From NCBI GenBank assembly GCA_958366705.1, contig CATXCB010000013.1, positions 1-55,726 on the forward strand: DNA of 55,726 bases, given 5' to 3'. The notes beneath the pieces were generated by a model that was given only the letters and a program-made list of their open reading frames with translations, ran no database searches and was not told the origin of the DNA. Made by a program: the position numbers and the translations under genes. Below are positions 25,376 to 34,171 of this stretch, in pieces. Position 1 is the stretch's first letter. Each line of letters begins with the position of its first letter. The DNA is from an uncultured bacterium (GTDB lineage: Bacteria; Cyanobacteriota; Vampirovibrionia; Gastranaerophilales; Gastranaerophilaceae).

Positions 25376-28324
25376 ATGAATAGAAAATTTATTTCTGAAA
25401 ATATTCAATCTGTAAAGTTAAATTATTCTTTAACCTCCTTGGCTTCTGCCGCTATTTTAAGTACTCTTATGATAGCTCTTCCAGCTGCAGCTTCGAATAA
25501 TCAATTTCCAAATAATGGTTTTAATGATAATGATGTTTTTAGTTTAACTACTTTAACAAAAGAACAGTATGATAATTTAGGATCTACAGAGTTAGAGAAG
25601 TCAATAGTGAATTATACATTAAATGAAGATTATAGTGTAACTCAATCATATTATAAGTATGAAGTTAATTCTGAGGTCTCATTATCTGATCCGGTTTTGG
25701 GTTCAAAGGATACTCCTATTGATGTATCAGGAGTTTTTATGGATAACACTAAGAATTCTATAGTTGTTAATTCTTGGAGTAATAAATATCTTGGAGATGT
25801 GAAAGGTACATTTATAAATAATAAAGCTTCTGTTATAAAAGCATCTAATGGTAATTATGATGTAACATTGCCTGCGACAGTAGGAAATGTTACAGGCGAT
25901 TTTATAAATAATAGTTCTCCTGATTATGGTGGTGCTATCAATAACTGGTGGGCTCATGTTGGAAAAATAAAAGGTAATTTTGTTAATAATTCAGCCGCAA
26001 CAGGTGGTGGAGCTTTATATATTTCTGGTCCTACTGGAAATATTGAAGATTCTTATTTTGTAGGTAATCATACTAATTATTCTGGTGGAGCCATTCACAT
26101 TTACGGTGGTGGTGACATAAAGACTATAAACGCAGATTTTGTAAATAATTATGTTACTGCTAAAACTGAAGGTATTGGTGGTGCAATTCGTACTGGTAAG
26201 CCTATAGATAAGATTTCTGGAAATTTTATTAGGAATCATGTTGAATCTACTGGGGTATCTAAAGGAGGTGCTATTTGGGCTAATTCAGCAGGAGTTTTAG
26301 GCGCAGTATCTGGAAATTTTGTTGAAAATTATGCAAAGTCAACTGCGAGTGATAAATTAGCGTTGGGTGGAGCTTTGTATTTAGAGGGTGATGCAACTAT
26401 TTTGTCTGATAATAAATACAATGTATTTAGTGGTAATTTTACAGAAGATTATCGTGGTAAAATTCAAAATGCAATTTGGGTAGATAGTAAAAATCCCGCA
26501 ACTCTTACATTAAAAGCTATTCATAACGGAGTTTTAAGATTTAATGATCAAATTGATGGTGGGTATAGTACAGATAATAAAATTATCAATTATGACAAAC
26601 GATATAAATTAAATATAACAGGGGATAAAACTGGTGTTGTTGAATTAAACAATAGAGTTAATAATGCAGATATTTATTTATCAAAAACCAATTTAAATTT
26701 ATCTTATGAGGATTCTGTTTTAGATGGTAATAATTTAAATTTAAGTAGTGGTTTATTTTCAATGATTAATGATAAAACTGGAGTTGCACATCTAAGCAAT
26801 TTGACTATTTCAGGTAAGACTAATTTTGTTGCGGATGTAGATTTAGTAAACTCTGAAATGGATAAATTAGAAGCTGATACCTATGGAAAACATTTAGGAT
26901 TATTGAATGTTGCAGGTTTTAATATGCTAAATGATGCACCAGAAAATCAAGACGTAACCGAAATCTACTTTGCACAAGTAGGTTTAAAAGATAATGTCGT
27001 AAATGGAGTAAAGGAAACACCAACAAGTTATCAAACAACAGCATATACCCCGATTTATAAATATAATGTAATGTATGATAATAGGGAAGATGCAGGTTAT
27101 TTCTTATTTACTAAAGGTGATAAAGTATTTGCACCTGGAGGCGGAACTGAAGGAACCGGAAATCCTAGTGATGCATTTAACCCAAGTGTTTTATCATCTC
27201 CTGTAGCAGCTCAAGCAGGAGCTTATGCAGCACAGAATGCGGCATTTAGTTATGCCTTTCAACATGCAGACAGTTTTATGCCATTACCTGCAAGTGAACG
27301 TTTTGCAATACGAAATACAAATAGATATGCAATAAATGAAACCTCAGGTTTTGAAAACCACTTAAATGATTTGCATGATAAAGCAATATGGGTACGTCCA
27401 TATACAAGTTTTGAAAATATTCCATTAAAAAATGGTCCAAAAGTAGACACAATTACTTATGGAACATTAGTTGGTGGCGATAGTCAAATAAAAGAACTTC
27501 GTAATGGATGGGGAACAGTATTTACAGGCTATATGGGCTATAACGGAAGTAGTCAGTCTTATAGTGGTGTAAATACTTATCAAAATGGAGGTTTGTTAGG
27601 TGCAACTCAAACCTTCTATAAGAAAAACTTCTTTACAGCCTTAACTGCGAGTGTCGGAGCGAGTGCTGGCGAAAGCCATAATATGTATGGTCATGAAAAC
27701 TTTAGTATGTTGATGGCAGGATTGGCAAGTAAAACAGGTTATAATATAGAGTTTAAAGAAGGTAAATATATCTTGCAGCCAAGCTTAATGTTGTCATACA
27801 GTTTTATAAATACATTTGACTATAGAAATAGTGCAGGTGTAAAAATAAATAGTGATCCATTACATGCAATTCAAATCCATCCAAATATACGTTTTATCAG
27901 TAACTTGAAGAATGGTTGGCAACCATACGCAAGTGTAGGAATGGTTTGGAATATATTGGATGACACTAAAGTAATGGCAAATGATGTACGCTTACCCGAA
28001 ATGAGTGTAAAACCATATGTAGAATATGGTTTGGGCGTACAAAAAAGATGGCAAGATAAGTTTACCGGATTTGCACAAGCAATGGTTCGAAATGGAGGCC
28101 GAAATGGTATAGCATTGAGTGCAGGTTTTCGCTGGGCATTAGGAAAAGAAGGTAAACCAATCGAAAAAGTTCAAAGAAATAGTGATAAAACAGTTAAAAT
28201 GACAAATGCAACAGGTGGACGTAAGATCTTAAAACAGTTAAGTCAAGAACAACGCACAGCACTAGGAGCAAAACCTCAAAATACAACAAGAACTACAAAT
28301 ATTGGTGTTTTAAAACAATTGTAA
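25376..28324 (+). CDS. Type V autotransporter with Pmp-like repeats
   Basis: Large surface protein, 982 residues. A signal peptide ends near residue 39 (IALPAAAS/NN). The passenger (about 40-620) carries repeats such as FVNNSAATGGGALYIS and YSGGAIHI, each a G-(N/F)F-(V/I)NN-x-A followed by GGA(I/L/F), like the beta-helix repeats of Chlamydia Pmp proteins. A Pro/Gly/Ala linker (APGGGTEGTGNPSD) leads to a roughly 260-residue autotransporter beta-barrel domain ending in ALSAGFRWALG near 922. Unusually, about 60 basic, Thr/Gln-rich residues follow the last barrel strand and end IGVLKQL. It implies an outer membrane. Probable adhesin or surface structural protein (inference). Ribosome site GAGG 7 nt before ATG. 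Confidence 0.9.
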   Translation: MNRKFISENIQSVKLNYSLTSLASAAILSTLMIALPAAASNNQFPNNGFNDNDVFSLTTLTKEQYDNLGSTELEKSIVNYTLNEDYSVTQSYYKYEVNSEVSLSDPVLGSKDTPIDVSGVFMDNTKNSIVVNSWSNKYLGDVKGTFINNKASVIKASNGNYDVTLPATVGNVTGDFINNSSPDYGGAINNWWAHVGKIKGNFVNNSAATGGGALYISGPTGNIEDSYFVGNHTNYSGGAIHIYGGGDIKTINADFVNNYVTAKTEGIGGAIRTGKPIDKISGNFIRNHVESTGVSKGGAIWANSAGVLGAVSGNFVENYAKSTASDKLALGGALYLEGDATILSDNKYNVFSGNFTEDYRGKIQNAIWVDSKNPATLTLKAIHNGVLRFNDQIDGGYSTDNKIINYDKRYKLNITGDKTGVVELNNRVNNADIYLSKTNLNLSYEDSVLDGNNLNLSSGLFSMINDKTGVAHLSNLTISGKTNFVADVDLVNSEMDKLEADTYGKHLGLLNVAGFNMLNDAPENQDVTEIYFAQVGLKDNVVNGVKETPTSYQTTAYTPIYKYNVMYDNREDAGYFLFTKGDKVFAPGGGTEGTGNPSDAFNPSVLSSPVAAQAGAYAAQNAAFSYAFQHADSFMPLPASERFAIRNTNRYAINETSGFENHLNDLHDKAIWVRPYTSFENIPLKNGPKVDTITYGTLVGGDSQIKELRNGWGTVFTGYMGYNGSSQSYSGVNTYQNGGLLGATQTFYKKNFFTALTASVGASAGESHNMYGHENFSMLMAGLASKTGYNIEFKEGKYILQPSLMLSYSFINTFDYRNSAGVKINSDPLHAIQIHPNIRFISNLKNGWQPYASVGMVWNILDDTKVMANDVRLPEMSVKPYVEYGLGVQKRWQDKFTGFAQAMVRNGGRNGIALSAGFRWALGKEGKPIEKVQRNSDKTVKMTNATGGRKILKQLSQEQRTALGAKPQNTTRTTNIGVLKQL

Positions 28325-28326
28325 CA

Positions 28327-28361
28327 AAAAAGACTGGATTAATTTTTAATCCAGTCTTTTT
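28327..28361. terminator. Bidirectional terminator between the autotransporter and rpsT
   Basis: AGACTGGATTAA (28331-28342) pairs with TTAATCCAGTCT (28346-28357), flanked by A and T runs. Confidence 0.9.
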
Positions 28362-28381
28362 ACCTCATAAAAGATTTTTAA

Positions 28382-28654
28382 TTAAGCATTAGCTGATGCT
28401 TTTTTTACAGCTAAAACTAATCTTGATTTTTTTCTAGCAGCTGTATTTTTGTGTAAAATACCTTTTACAACAGCTTTATCACATAATTGATAAACTTTAG
28501 AAATAGCAGCATTTAAAGCTTCTTTATCTTCACTTGTAGCTAATTCTAATGCTTTTTTAACTGCAGTTTTGATTGAAGTTTTGAATGCAACATTTCTTTG
28601 TCTGTTAGCTTCAGCTATTAATACTCTTTTTTTAGAAGATTTAATATTTGCCAT
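28382..28654 (-). CDS. rpsT: 30S ribosomal protein S20
   Basis: Small-subunit 16S rRNA-binding protein, 90 residues, Lys/Ala-rich helical hairpin starting MANIKSSKKRVL and ending in AVKKASANA, with the usual KGILHKNTAARKKSRL core. AAAGGTAAAAC precedes the ATG. Monocistronic; a TTGCAA with a TTTAAT 17 bp downstream (28734-28762, minus) is a plausible promoter. Confidence 0.95.
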   Translation of the reverse strand: MANIKSSKKRVLIAEANRQRNVAFKTSIKTAVKKALELATSEDKEALNAAISKVYQLCDKAVVKGILHKNTAARKKSRLVLAVKKASANA

Positions 28655-28818
28655 GATTTTGTTTTACCTTTCATTAATTTGTGTGCAGGTAATGACTTTG
28701 CACTTCTACTCATTTGAGGATGTGAGTATTTATATTAAATCCTAAAAAAATAATTTTTGCAAGTTTATGTGTATTTTTTGAAATATTTGCACATAATTAA
28801 GTTTTATTGCGGTAATAT

Positions 28819-28958
28819 TTGCATGCTTTGATGTTTATAGTAAAATAATATCGGTTACACCAGTCCGATAGGTTTGCCCTAGTCGAGTTAGTTTTTTAGA
28901 TTATTCGATGGGACGGTATAGCCCGTAGTACAATACATTTAACATAAGGAGAAAAACG
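28819..28958 (+). promoter_or_regulatory. rpsB promoter and structured leader
   Basis: TTGCAT (28819-28824), 16 bp, TAAAAT (28841-28846) opens a roughly 105-nt leader that is GC-richer than its flanks. It contains TATCGG/CCGATA (28849-28854 with 28865-28870) and a GGGACGG/CCCG-rich segment near 28909-28935. In several bacteria S2 represses its own mRNA through a leader; the same is possible here. The ribosome site is AAGGAG. Confidence 0.45.
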
Positions 28959-29723
28959 ATGCCAGTAGCATCTATGATTGAACTTTTAGAAGCAGGTGTA
29001 CACTTCGGTCACCAAACACAAAGATGGAACCCAAAAATGAAACCATATATTTATGGTGCAAGAAATGGAATCTATGTAATTGATTTAAGAAAAACTACAG
29101 ATTTGTTGGATGAAGCTTACAATCTTGTTAGAGATTATGCTGCTAAAGGTAAAAACGTTCTTTTCGTTGGTACTAAAAAACAAGCTGCTGAAGTTGTTGC
29201 TGAAGAAGCAAAACGCTCAGGTGCTTACTATATCAACAGAAGATGGCTTGGCGGTATGTTAACTAACTTTGAAACTATCAGAGGAAGAGTTAATAAACTG
29301 AAAGAAATGGAAGAATTTATCAACAACGGTTATGTTGATAGATTACCTAAAAAAGAAGTTGCTCAAATGAACAGACAACTTGCTAAATTGTCTAAAACTC
29401 TTGGCGGTATTAAAGATATGAGAGGTTTACCTGAATTGATTTTCGTTGTAGACCAGGCAAAAGAAGAAATCGCTATTAAAGAAGCTAACAAATTAGGTAT
29501 TCCTGTTATCTGCTTAGCTGATACAAATGCTAACCCTGATGGAATCAGCCACATTATCCCTGGTAATGATGATGCTATCAGATCTATCAAATTGATTACT
29601 TCAAAATTAGCTGATGCTGTTTTGGAAGGTAAACAATTAAGAGAAAACAAAGCCAATGAAGTAAAAAAAGTTGAAAAAATTTCAGCTGAAGATGCTGGCG
29701 TTGTCGCAGAAAAAGCAGAATAA
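28959..29723 (+). CDS. rpsB: 30S ribosomal protein S2
   Basis: 254 residues: MIELLEAGVHFGHQTQRWNP, YIYGARNGIYVIDLRKT, FVGTKKQAAEVV, RWLGGMLTNFETI and LADTNANPDGISHIIPGND are all S2 signatures. A lysine/glutamate-rich C-terminal tail follows the core. Paired with tsf as in most bacteria, but a 79-bp family A repeat lies in the 126-bp gap. Confidence 0.97.
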   Translation: MPVASMIELLEAGVHFGHQTQRWNPKMKPYIYGARNGIYVIDLRKTTDLLDEAYNLVRDYAAKGKNVLFVGTKKQAAEVVAEEAKRSGAYYINRRWLGGMLTNFETIRGRVNKLKEMEEFINNGYVDRLPKKEVAQMNRQLAKLSKTLGGIKDMRGLPELIFVVDQAKEEIAIKEANKLGIPVICLADTNANPDGISHIIPGNDDAIRSIKLITSKLADAVLEGKQLRENKANEVKKVEKISAEDAGVVAEKAE

Positions 29724-29740
29724 TTAATTTAAAGATTTAA

Positions 29741-29819
29741 CGTCATTCTGAGGACGATGTCCGAAGAGTCTGATATTTTAAAAGATCCTTCGCGTTGCTC
29801 GGGATGACGAAAATCTATT
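29741..29819. repeat. Family A repeat inside the rpsB-tsf operon
   Basis: Imperfect palindrome: CGTCATTCTGAG...CCGAAGAGTCT on the left, AGATCCTTCGCG...CTCGGGATGACG on the right. It would fold into a long hairpin in the rpsB-tsf mRNA. Confidence 0.8.
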
Positions 29820-29849
29820 TTATTAAAAATAATAAGAAAAGGAGAAATC

Positions 29850-30713
29850 ATGAATATTACAGCTCAAATGGTAAAAGAACTTCGTGATAAAACCGGTGCA
29901 GGCATGATGGATGCTAAAAAAGCATTGGTTGAAGTTGACGGCGATATGGAAAAAGCAGCAGAATTTTTACGCCAAAAAGGTATTGCTTCAGCAGATAAAA
30001 AAATGGGCAGAATTGCAGCTGAAGGTCGTGTTGATTCTTTTGTTGACGCAAATGGCGGAGCTATGATTGAAGTTAACTGCGAAACTGATTTCGTTGCTAA
30101 AAATGATGATTTTAAATCTTTGGTTGCAGGTTTAGCTGAAAATGTTGAACTTTCAAAACCTGCTGATGTTGCAGCTTTATTGGCATCTAAATGCGTAAAA
30201 TGTGATAAAGTTATTGAAGATGCTTTAAAAGAAAAAATTGCTTCAATCGGTGAAAAAATTACTGTTAGAAGATTTGTTAGATATGAAGGTGCTGTTGCAA
30301 CTTATATTCACAACGGTAAAATCGGTGTATTGTTATCAGCTGATAAAAAAGATGACGAATTGATGAATGATATTTGCTTACATATCGCTTCAAGTGCACC
30401 TGAATTTGTTTCAAGAGCCGAAATCCCTCAATCTGTTATTGACCACGAAACAGAAATAGAAATGGGTAAAGAAGACTTGTTGAAAAAACCTGAAAATATC
30501 AGAGCTAAAATTGTTGAAGGTCGTGTTAACAAGTTAATGGCTGAAAAATGCTTATTGGAACAGCCGTTTGTTAAAGATCCTAACCAAACAATTGCTCAAT
30601 TAATTGAAGGTAAATTAGAAATTAAAGCTTTCACAAGATATGAATTGGGTGAAGGTCTTGAAAAACGTCAAGATAACTTTGCAGAAGAAGTTATGAGCCA
30701 AGTTAAAGGTTAA
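29850..30713 (+). CDS. tsf: Elongation factor Ts
   Basis: Nucleotide exchange factor for EF-Tu. 287 residues: N-terminal UBA-like domain with MVKELRDKTGAGMMDAKKAL, the EF-Tu contact motif NCETDFVAKNDDF, then two core domains ending GLEKRQDNFAEEVMSQ. AAAGGAGA before the ATG; strong terminator after the stop. Confidence 0.97.
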   Translation: MNITAQMVKELRDKTGAGMMDAKKALVEVDGDMEKAAEFLRQKGIASADKKMGRIAAEGRVDSFVDANGGAMIEVNCETDFVAKNDDFKSLVAGLAENVELSKPADVAALLASKCVKCDKVIEDALKEKIASIGEKITVRRFVRYEGAVATYIHNGKIGVLLSADKKDDELMNDICLHIASSAPEFVSRAEIPQSVIDHETEIEMGKEDLLKKPENIRAKIVEGRVNKLMAEKCLLEQPFVKDPNQTIAQLIEGKLEIKAFTRYELGEGLEKRQDNFAEEVMSQVKG

Positions 30714-30730
30714 TAATTTATTCACTCTAT

Positions 30731-30768
30731 AAAAAGATGGATTTCTTAATCAAGAAATCCATCTTTTT
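30731..30768 (+). terminator. rpsB-tsf terminator
   Basis: AAAAAGATGGATTTCTT (30731-30747), loop AATC, perfect complement to 30768 ending in five T. Confidence 0.93.
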
Positions 30769-30856
30769 AATGTTTACTAATTAAATTTGAAAAAAAATAT
30801 TATCTATCTTTCGCTTTCAAATAGATTATTTCTACTTAACAAAATTACAAAAAGTA

Positions 30857-30885
30857 TCGACAATTTGTTATTTTTGTTGTACATT
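30857..30885 (+). promoter_or_regulatory. rplI operon promoter
   Basis: TCGACA (30857-30862), 17 bp, TACATT (30880-30885), about 42 nt before the rplI ATG. Confidence 0.5.
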
Positions 30886-30927
30886 AGGGCTACATGCAGA
30901 AATATAAATATAAAAGGAGAATTTGTT

Positions 30928-31425
30928 ATGCAAGTTATATTGAAAAAAGAAGTTCAAAACCTTGGTGAAGCAGGCGATATTATCAATGTAAAAGATGGTT
31001 ATGCAAGAAATTTCTTGTTGCCTCAAGGTGCTGCTGAAATCGCAACTCAAGGTGCTTTAGAAAATAGAGAAAAAAATATTGCCAGAATTAAAGCTAAACA
31101 AGAAAAATTACATCAAGAAGCTTTAGAAAAAGCTGCTGCAATTGAAAAATTCGGTCAATTAGAATTGTCTGCTAAAGCTGGTGAATCAGGTAAATTATTC
31201 GGTACAATTACTACTAAAAAATTAACTGAAGAATTAGCTGCTAAAGCTGGTATTGAAGTAGATAGAAAATCTGTTTCATTGAATGCACCTATTAATAAAG
31301 TTGGTAATTATACAATGTTGATTAAATTAACTTCAAAAGTTAAATGTGAATTAGCAGTTTCTGTTTCTGCTTCTGAAGTTGTTAAAGAATCAATTGAAGA
31401 ACAGGTTGAAGAATCTGCTGAATAA
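30928..31425 (+). CDS. rplI: 50S ribosomal protein L9
   Basis: 165 residues. Starts MQVILKKEVQNLGEAG and has the L9 signature GYARNFLLPQGAA, a long helix (residues about 45-75) and a C-terminal domain. The acidic tail (about 15 residues of SEVVKESIEEQVEE) is longer than usual. ATG 30928 has AAAAGGAGA upstream; an open extension to 30787 is not coding. First gene of an unusual run with a MetE-like enzyme, a CooC-like ATPase and folD. Confidence 0.95.
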   Translation: MQVILKKEVQNLGEAGDIINVKDGYARNFLLPQGAAEIATQGALENREKNIARIKAKQEKLHQEALEKAAAIEKFGQLELSAKAGESGKLFGTITTKKLTEELAAKAGIEVDRKSVSLNAPINKVGNYTMLIKLTSKVKCELAVSVSASEVVKESIEEQVEESAE

Positions 31426-31448
31426 TAACTAAATTACAGGGAGTGCAG

Positions 31449-32525
31449 ATGAATCAATATTCAGATTTAAAATTACAGGCATTGGCGATTGGTTCACTTC
31501 CTCACCGAAATTTAGATGATGCTATGGCGGTGGTAAAAAAAGATTTTTTTAATATTCCTTTTTTCCCGCAGCTTGCAAATGTTAACAAAAACGAAGACAT
31601 GATTATCCAGTTTCTGGAGGGCTTGCCTTCGTTTTTGCCTTTTAATACGGGTAAATTTTTATTTGATACTGAGAGTGAAAACTTTTTTGAAGCTTTAGAA
31701 GAATTTTTTACGGATTATGAAGATATAATTTTGGATAAAAATTCTGATAAATTAGATAAATATAGAATAAGTCCCGATTTTTCGTGTTCATTTTCTGAAT
31801 TTGAAAAAATTATTAGAGAAACAAAGTCTGATTATGCAAAAGGACAGATTGTGGGGCCGTTTACTCTTGCAACATCTTTGCAGGATAAAAACGGGCAGTC
31901 TGCAATATATGATGAAACCTTAACTGATATTATTGTTAAACTGTTGAGTTTAAAAGTATTATGGCAGATTAAACGTATAAAACTTGCGAATCCTGCGGCT
32001 GTGCCGATTATTTTTATGGATGAACCGACAATTTCACAATTAGGAACATCTGCATATTTAACAATTTCGGAAAATGATGTTGTTGCGATGTTAAAGGATA
32101 TTTCGGATTTGATAAAAGATAATGGCGGAATAAGTGCAGTTCACTGCTGTGGAAAATGTGATTGGACAATTCCAATTAGGGCAGGTATAGATATTATTAA
32201 TTTTGATGCATTTGCTTTTTCTCAAAATCTTAGTGTTTACGCATTAGAGATAGAAAAATTCTTGCAATGCGGTGGTAAAATTGCCTGGGGAATTGTTCCG
32301 ACTCTGGATTGTGAGGCTCTGGAAACTTCAACATTAGAAAGTATTGTTGATAAGTTTTATAAATCCGTAAATTATTTGACTAAAAAAGGTGTTGATGAGA
32401 AACTTGTAATAGATAATTCTTTAATAACATCCTCATGCGGGGCAGGGTCTTTGCCTGTGGAGCTTGCAGAGAAAGCAATGGATTTGGTATTTGAATTGTC
32501 AGAAACACTAAAAGCGAGGTTTTAA
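31449..32525 (+). CDS. MetE/UROD-superfamily methyltransferase, core-MetE type
   Basis: A 358-residue protein built like the C-terminal catalytic half of cobalamin-independent methionine synthase. Signatures: LAIGSLPHRN at the N-terminus, QIVGPFTLATSL, FMDEPTISQLG (191-193 DEP), zinc ligands His232 and Cys234 in VHCCGKCDW, and Cys330 in TSSCGAGSLP. It lacks the N-terminal folate-side half of MetE. Short MetE proteins of this kind include folate-independent methionine synthases that take methyl from corrinoid proteins (families MesA-MesD, published). Which group this belongs to cannot be told by eye. ATG 31449 has GGGAG 6 nt before it. Neighbours: a CooC-type metal-insertion ATPase 2 nt downstream and folD. 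Confidence 0.8.
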   Translation: MNQYSDLKLQALAIGSLPHRNLDDAMAVVKKDFFNIPFFPQLANVNKNEDMIIQFLEGLPSFLPFNTGKFLFDTESENFFEALEEFFTDYEDIILDKNSDKLDKYRISPDFSCSFSEFEKIIRETKSDYAKGQIVGPFTLATSLQDKNGQSAIYDETLTDIIVKLLSLKVLWQIKRIKLANPAAVPIIFMDEPTISQLGTSAYLTISENDVVAMLKDISDLIKDNGGISAVHCCGKCDWTIPIRAGIDIINFDAFAFSQNLSVYALEIEKFLQCGGKIAWGIVPTLDCEALETSTLESIVDKFYKSVNYLTKKGVDEKLVIDNSLITSSCGAGSLPVELAEKAMDLVFELSETLKARF

Positions 32526-32527
32526 GT

Positions 32528-33280
32528 TTGACTGTAAAATTAGCGATTACCGGAAAAGGTGGAAACGGTAAAACTACTATAGTAAAAGCATTTATGCATA
32601 TATTCAAGGAAATGTTTCCTGAAAAATCAATATTACTCTTTGATAATGATTTAACAAGTGAATTAGGTCACAGTTTTGGGCTGGATATCAGAAATACAAT
32701 CTATGGTATCAGAAGCGGAAAACACGAATATAAAACAGGTATTCCTGAAGATATGACAAAACAGGAATTTATTGAATGGGCCATGGAAGATATTCTTGTA
32801 CCTGTTGATGAAAATGTAGATATTATTGTTTCCTGGTTTGTTGGGTCAAAAGATTGCAGATGTCCTATAACTAAACAGATTAGTGCAGCTGTTGCAAAAG
32901 TTATAGAGCGTTATGATATTGTTATTTTTGACTGTGAATTTGATTTGAAATATTTGAATCAGCTTGTTGATGTTGAAATTGATTCAACGATTATTGTGGC
33001 AAAACCATCAGAAGAATCTGCACATCTGGCTAAGCGTATTGAAGAATTTAGTGCAAAATATGCTGCCGGGAATCAGCTTGGGGTTGTTATTAATAAAGTT
33101 GATAATGATAATTTATCTTCTGTTTATGAGTTATTAAATAAATATGATTTGGATGTCCTTGGAGTTATTCCTTATGATAAAGATTTGAAAGAAAACTCTA
33201 TCTCCCGAGATTCAAAAGTTGTGCAAGATGCAATAAAACAATTTTACTTTAGATTAAATTTACCACAGATTAAACAGTAG
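32528..33280 (+). CDS. CooC/AcsF-type nickel-insertion (MinD-like) ATPase
   Basis: 250-residue P-loop ATPase. It has the deviant Walker A ITGKGGNGKTT (8-18), a switch region LLFDNDLTSELGHSF, and a Cys-x-Cys at Cys110/Cys112 (KDCRCPITK), matching in position the metal-binding CXC of CooC1 (112/114), the ATPase that matures the nickel site of carbon monoxide dehydrogenase. AcsF is the acetyl-CoA synthase counterpart. No CODH or ACS gene is in the window. It starts with TTG at 32528, 2 nt after the MetE-like gene, with GAGG upstream, so it is tightly coupled to it. Confidence 0.8.
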   Translation: MTVKLAITGKGGNGKTTIVKAFMHIFKEMFPEKSILLFDNDLTSELGHSFGLDIRNTIYGIRSGKHEYKTGIPEDMTKQEFIEWAMEDILVPVDENVDIIVSWFVGSKDCRCPITKQISAAVAKVIERYDIVIFDCEFDLKYLNQLVDVEIDSTIIVAKPSEESAHLAKRIEEFSAKYAAGNQLGVVINKVDNDNLSSVYELLNKYDLDVLGVIPYDKDLKENSISRDSKVVQDAIKQFYFRLNLPQIKQ

Positions 33281-33288
33281 AGGATAAA

Positions 33289-34122
33289 ATGACACAAATT
33301 TTAGACGGGAAAAAACTAAGGGATAAAATTTTAGAAGAATTGAAGGTGAAAATTGATAGGTTTGAAATAAAACCTACTCTTGTTGTGATTTTAGTTGGTG
33401 AGAATCCTGCAAGTAAAATTTATGTAAATAATAAGAAAAAAACTGCAGAAAAACTTGGTATAAATTCAGAAATTATAAATTATCCGTCAAATGTGTCTGA
33501 AAAAGAAATTCTTGATAAGATTGAAGAATTGAATAATGATGAAAATGTTACAGCGATTTTGGTACAGCTTCCGCTGCCTGAACATATTTCTAAAGAAAAT
33601 ATAATGAATAAGATTTCTCCGTCCAAGGATGTTGATGGATTTACTCCATACAATTTCGGAAAACTGTTTTCAGGAGAGACTCCGTCAGTTTATCCATGTA
33701 CCCCTAAGGGAATTTTGTTATTGCTTGATGAATACGGAATAGAACTTGACGGTCAGCACGTAGTTGTTGTAGGGCGTTCTAATATCGTGGGCAGACCTTT
33801 AGCTCAGATGTTGTTGAATAGAAATGCTACGGTGACAGTTTGTCATAGTCATACTAAAAATCTTGCACAAATAACAAAAACTGCAGACATCTTAATTTCT
33901 GCAGTGGGAAAAAATATTATAGAAGGGGAAATGTTAAAATCTGATTGTGTAGTTGTAGATGTGGGAATTTTCAAAGATAATGACGGGAAAACCCGCGGAG
34001 ACGTGGATTTTGGAAATGCCTCTAAAGTCGCATCATACATTACACCTGTTCCGGGTGGTGTAGGGCCGATGACTATAGCATCGTTAATGCTCAACACAGT
34101 GGAACTTTTTGAAAAGGAATAA
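33289..34122 (+). CDS. folD: Bifunctional methylenetetrahydrofolate dehydrogenase/cyclohydrolase
   Basis: Interconverts methylene-, methenyl- and formyl-tetrahydrofolate. 277 residues: IYVNNKKKTAEKLGI with the catalytic Lys, LVQLPLPEH, PSKDVDGF, the Rossmann VVVGRSNIVGRPLAQMLL and PVPGGVGPMTIASLM are standard FolD blocks. AGAGGAT ribosome site, 8 nt after the CooC-like gene. It closes the rplI-MetE-like-CooC-folD run, tying the two unusual genes to C1 metabolism. Confidence 0.96.
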   Translation: MTQILDGKKLRDKILEELKVKIDRFEIKPTLVVILVGENPASKIYVNNKKKTAEKLGINSEIINYPSNVSEKEILDKIEELNNDENVTAILVQLPLPEHISKENIMNKISPSKDVDGFTPYNFGKLFSGETPSVYPCTPKGILLLLDEYGIELDGQHVVVVGRSNIVGRPLAQMLLNRNATVTVCHSHTKNLAQITKTADILISAVGKNIIEGEMLKSDCVVVDVGIFKDNDGKTRGDVDFGNASKVASYITPVPGGVGPMTIASLMLNTVELFEKE

Positions 34123-34126
34123 ATAA

Positions 34127-34158
34127 CCGGTAATACTATTGATACCGGATATTTATCC
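34127..34158 (+). terminator. Weak hairpin after folD
   Basis: CCGGTA (34127-34132)/TACCGG (34143-34148), overlapping GGATA/TATCC (34147-34158). No good T run; termination is uncertain. Confidence 0.35.
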
Positions 34159-34171
34159 TTTAAAAATTTTG

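Noticed and set aside
30787..30927. 47-residue extension of L9
   Set aside because: L9 homology starts at MQVILKK, and promoter and AAGGAG lie inside the extension.
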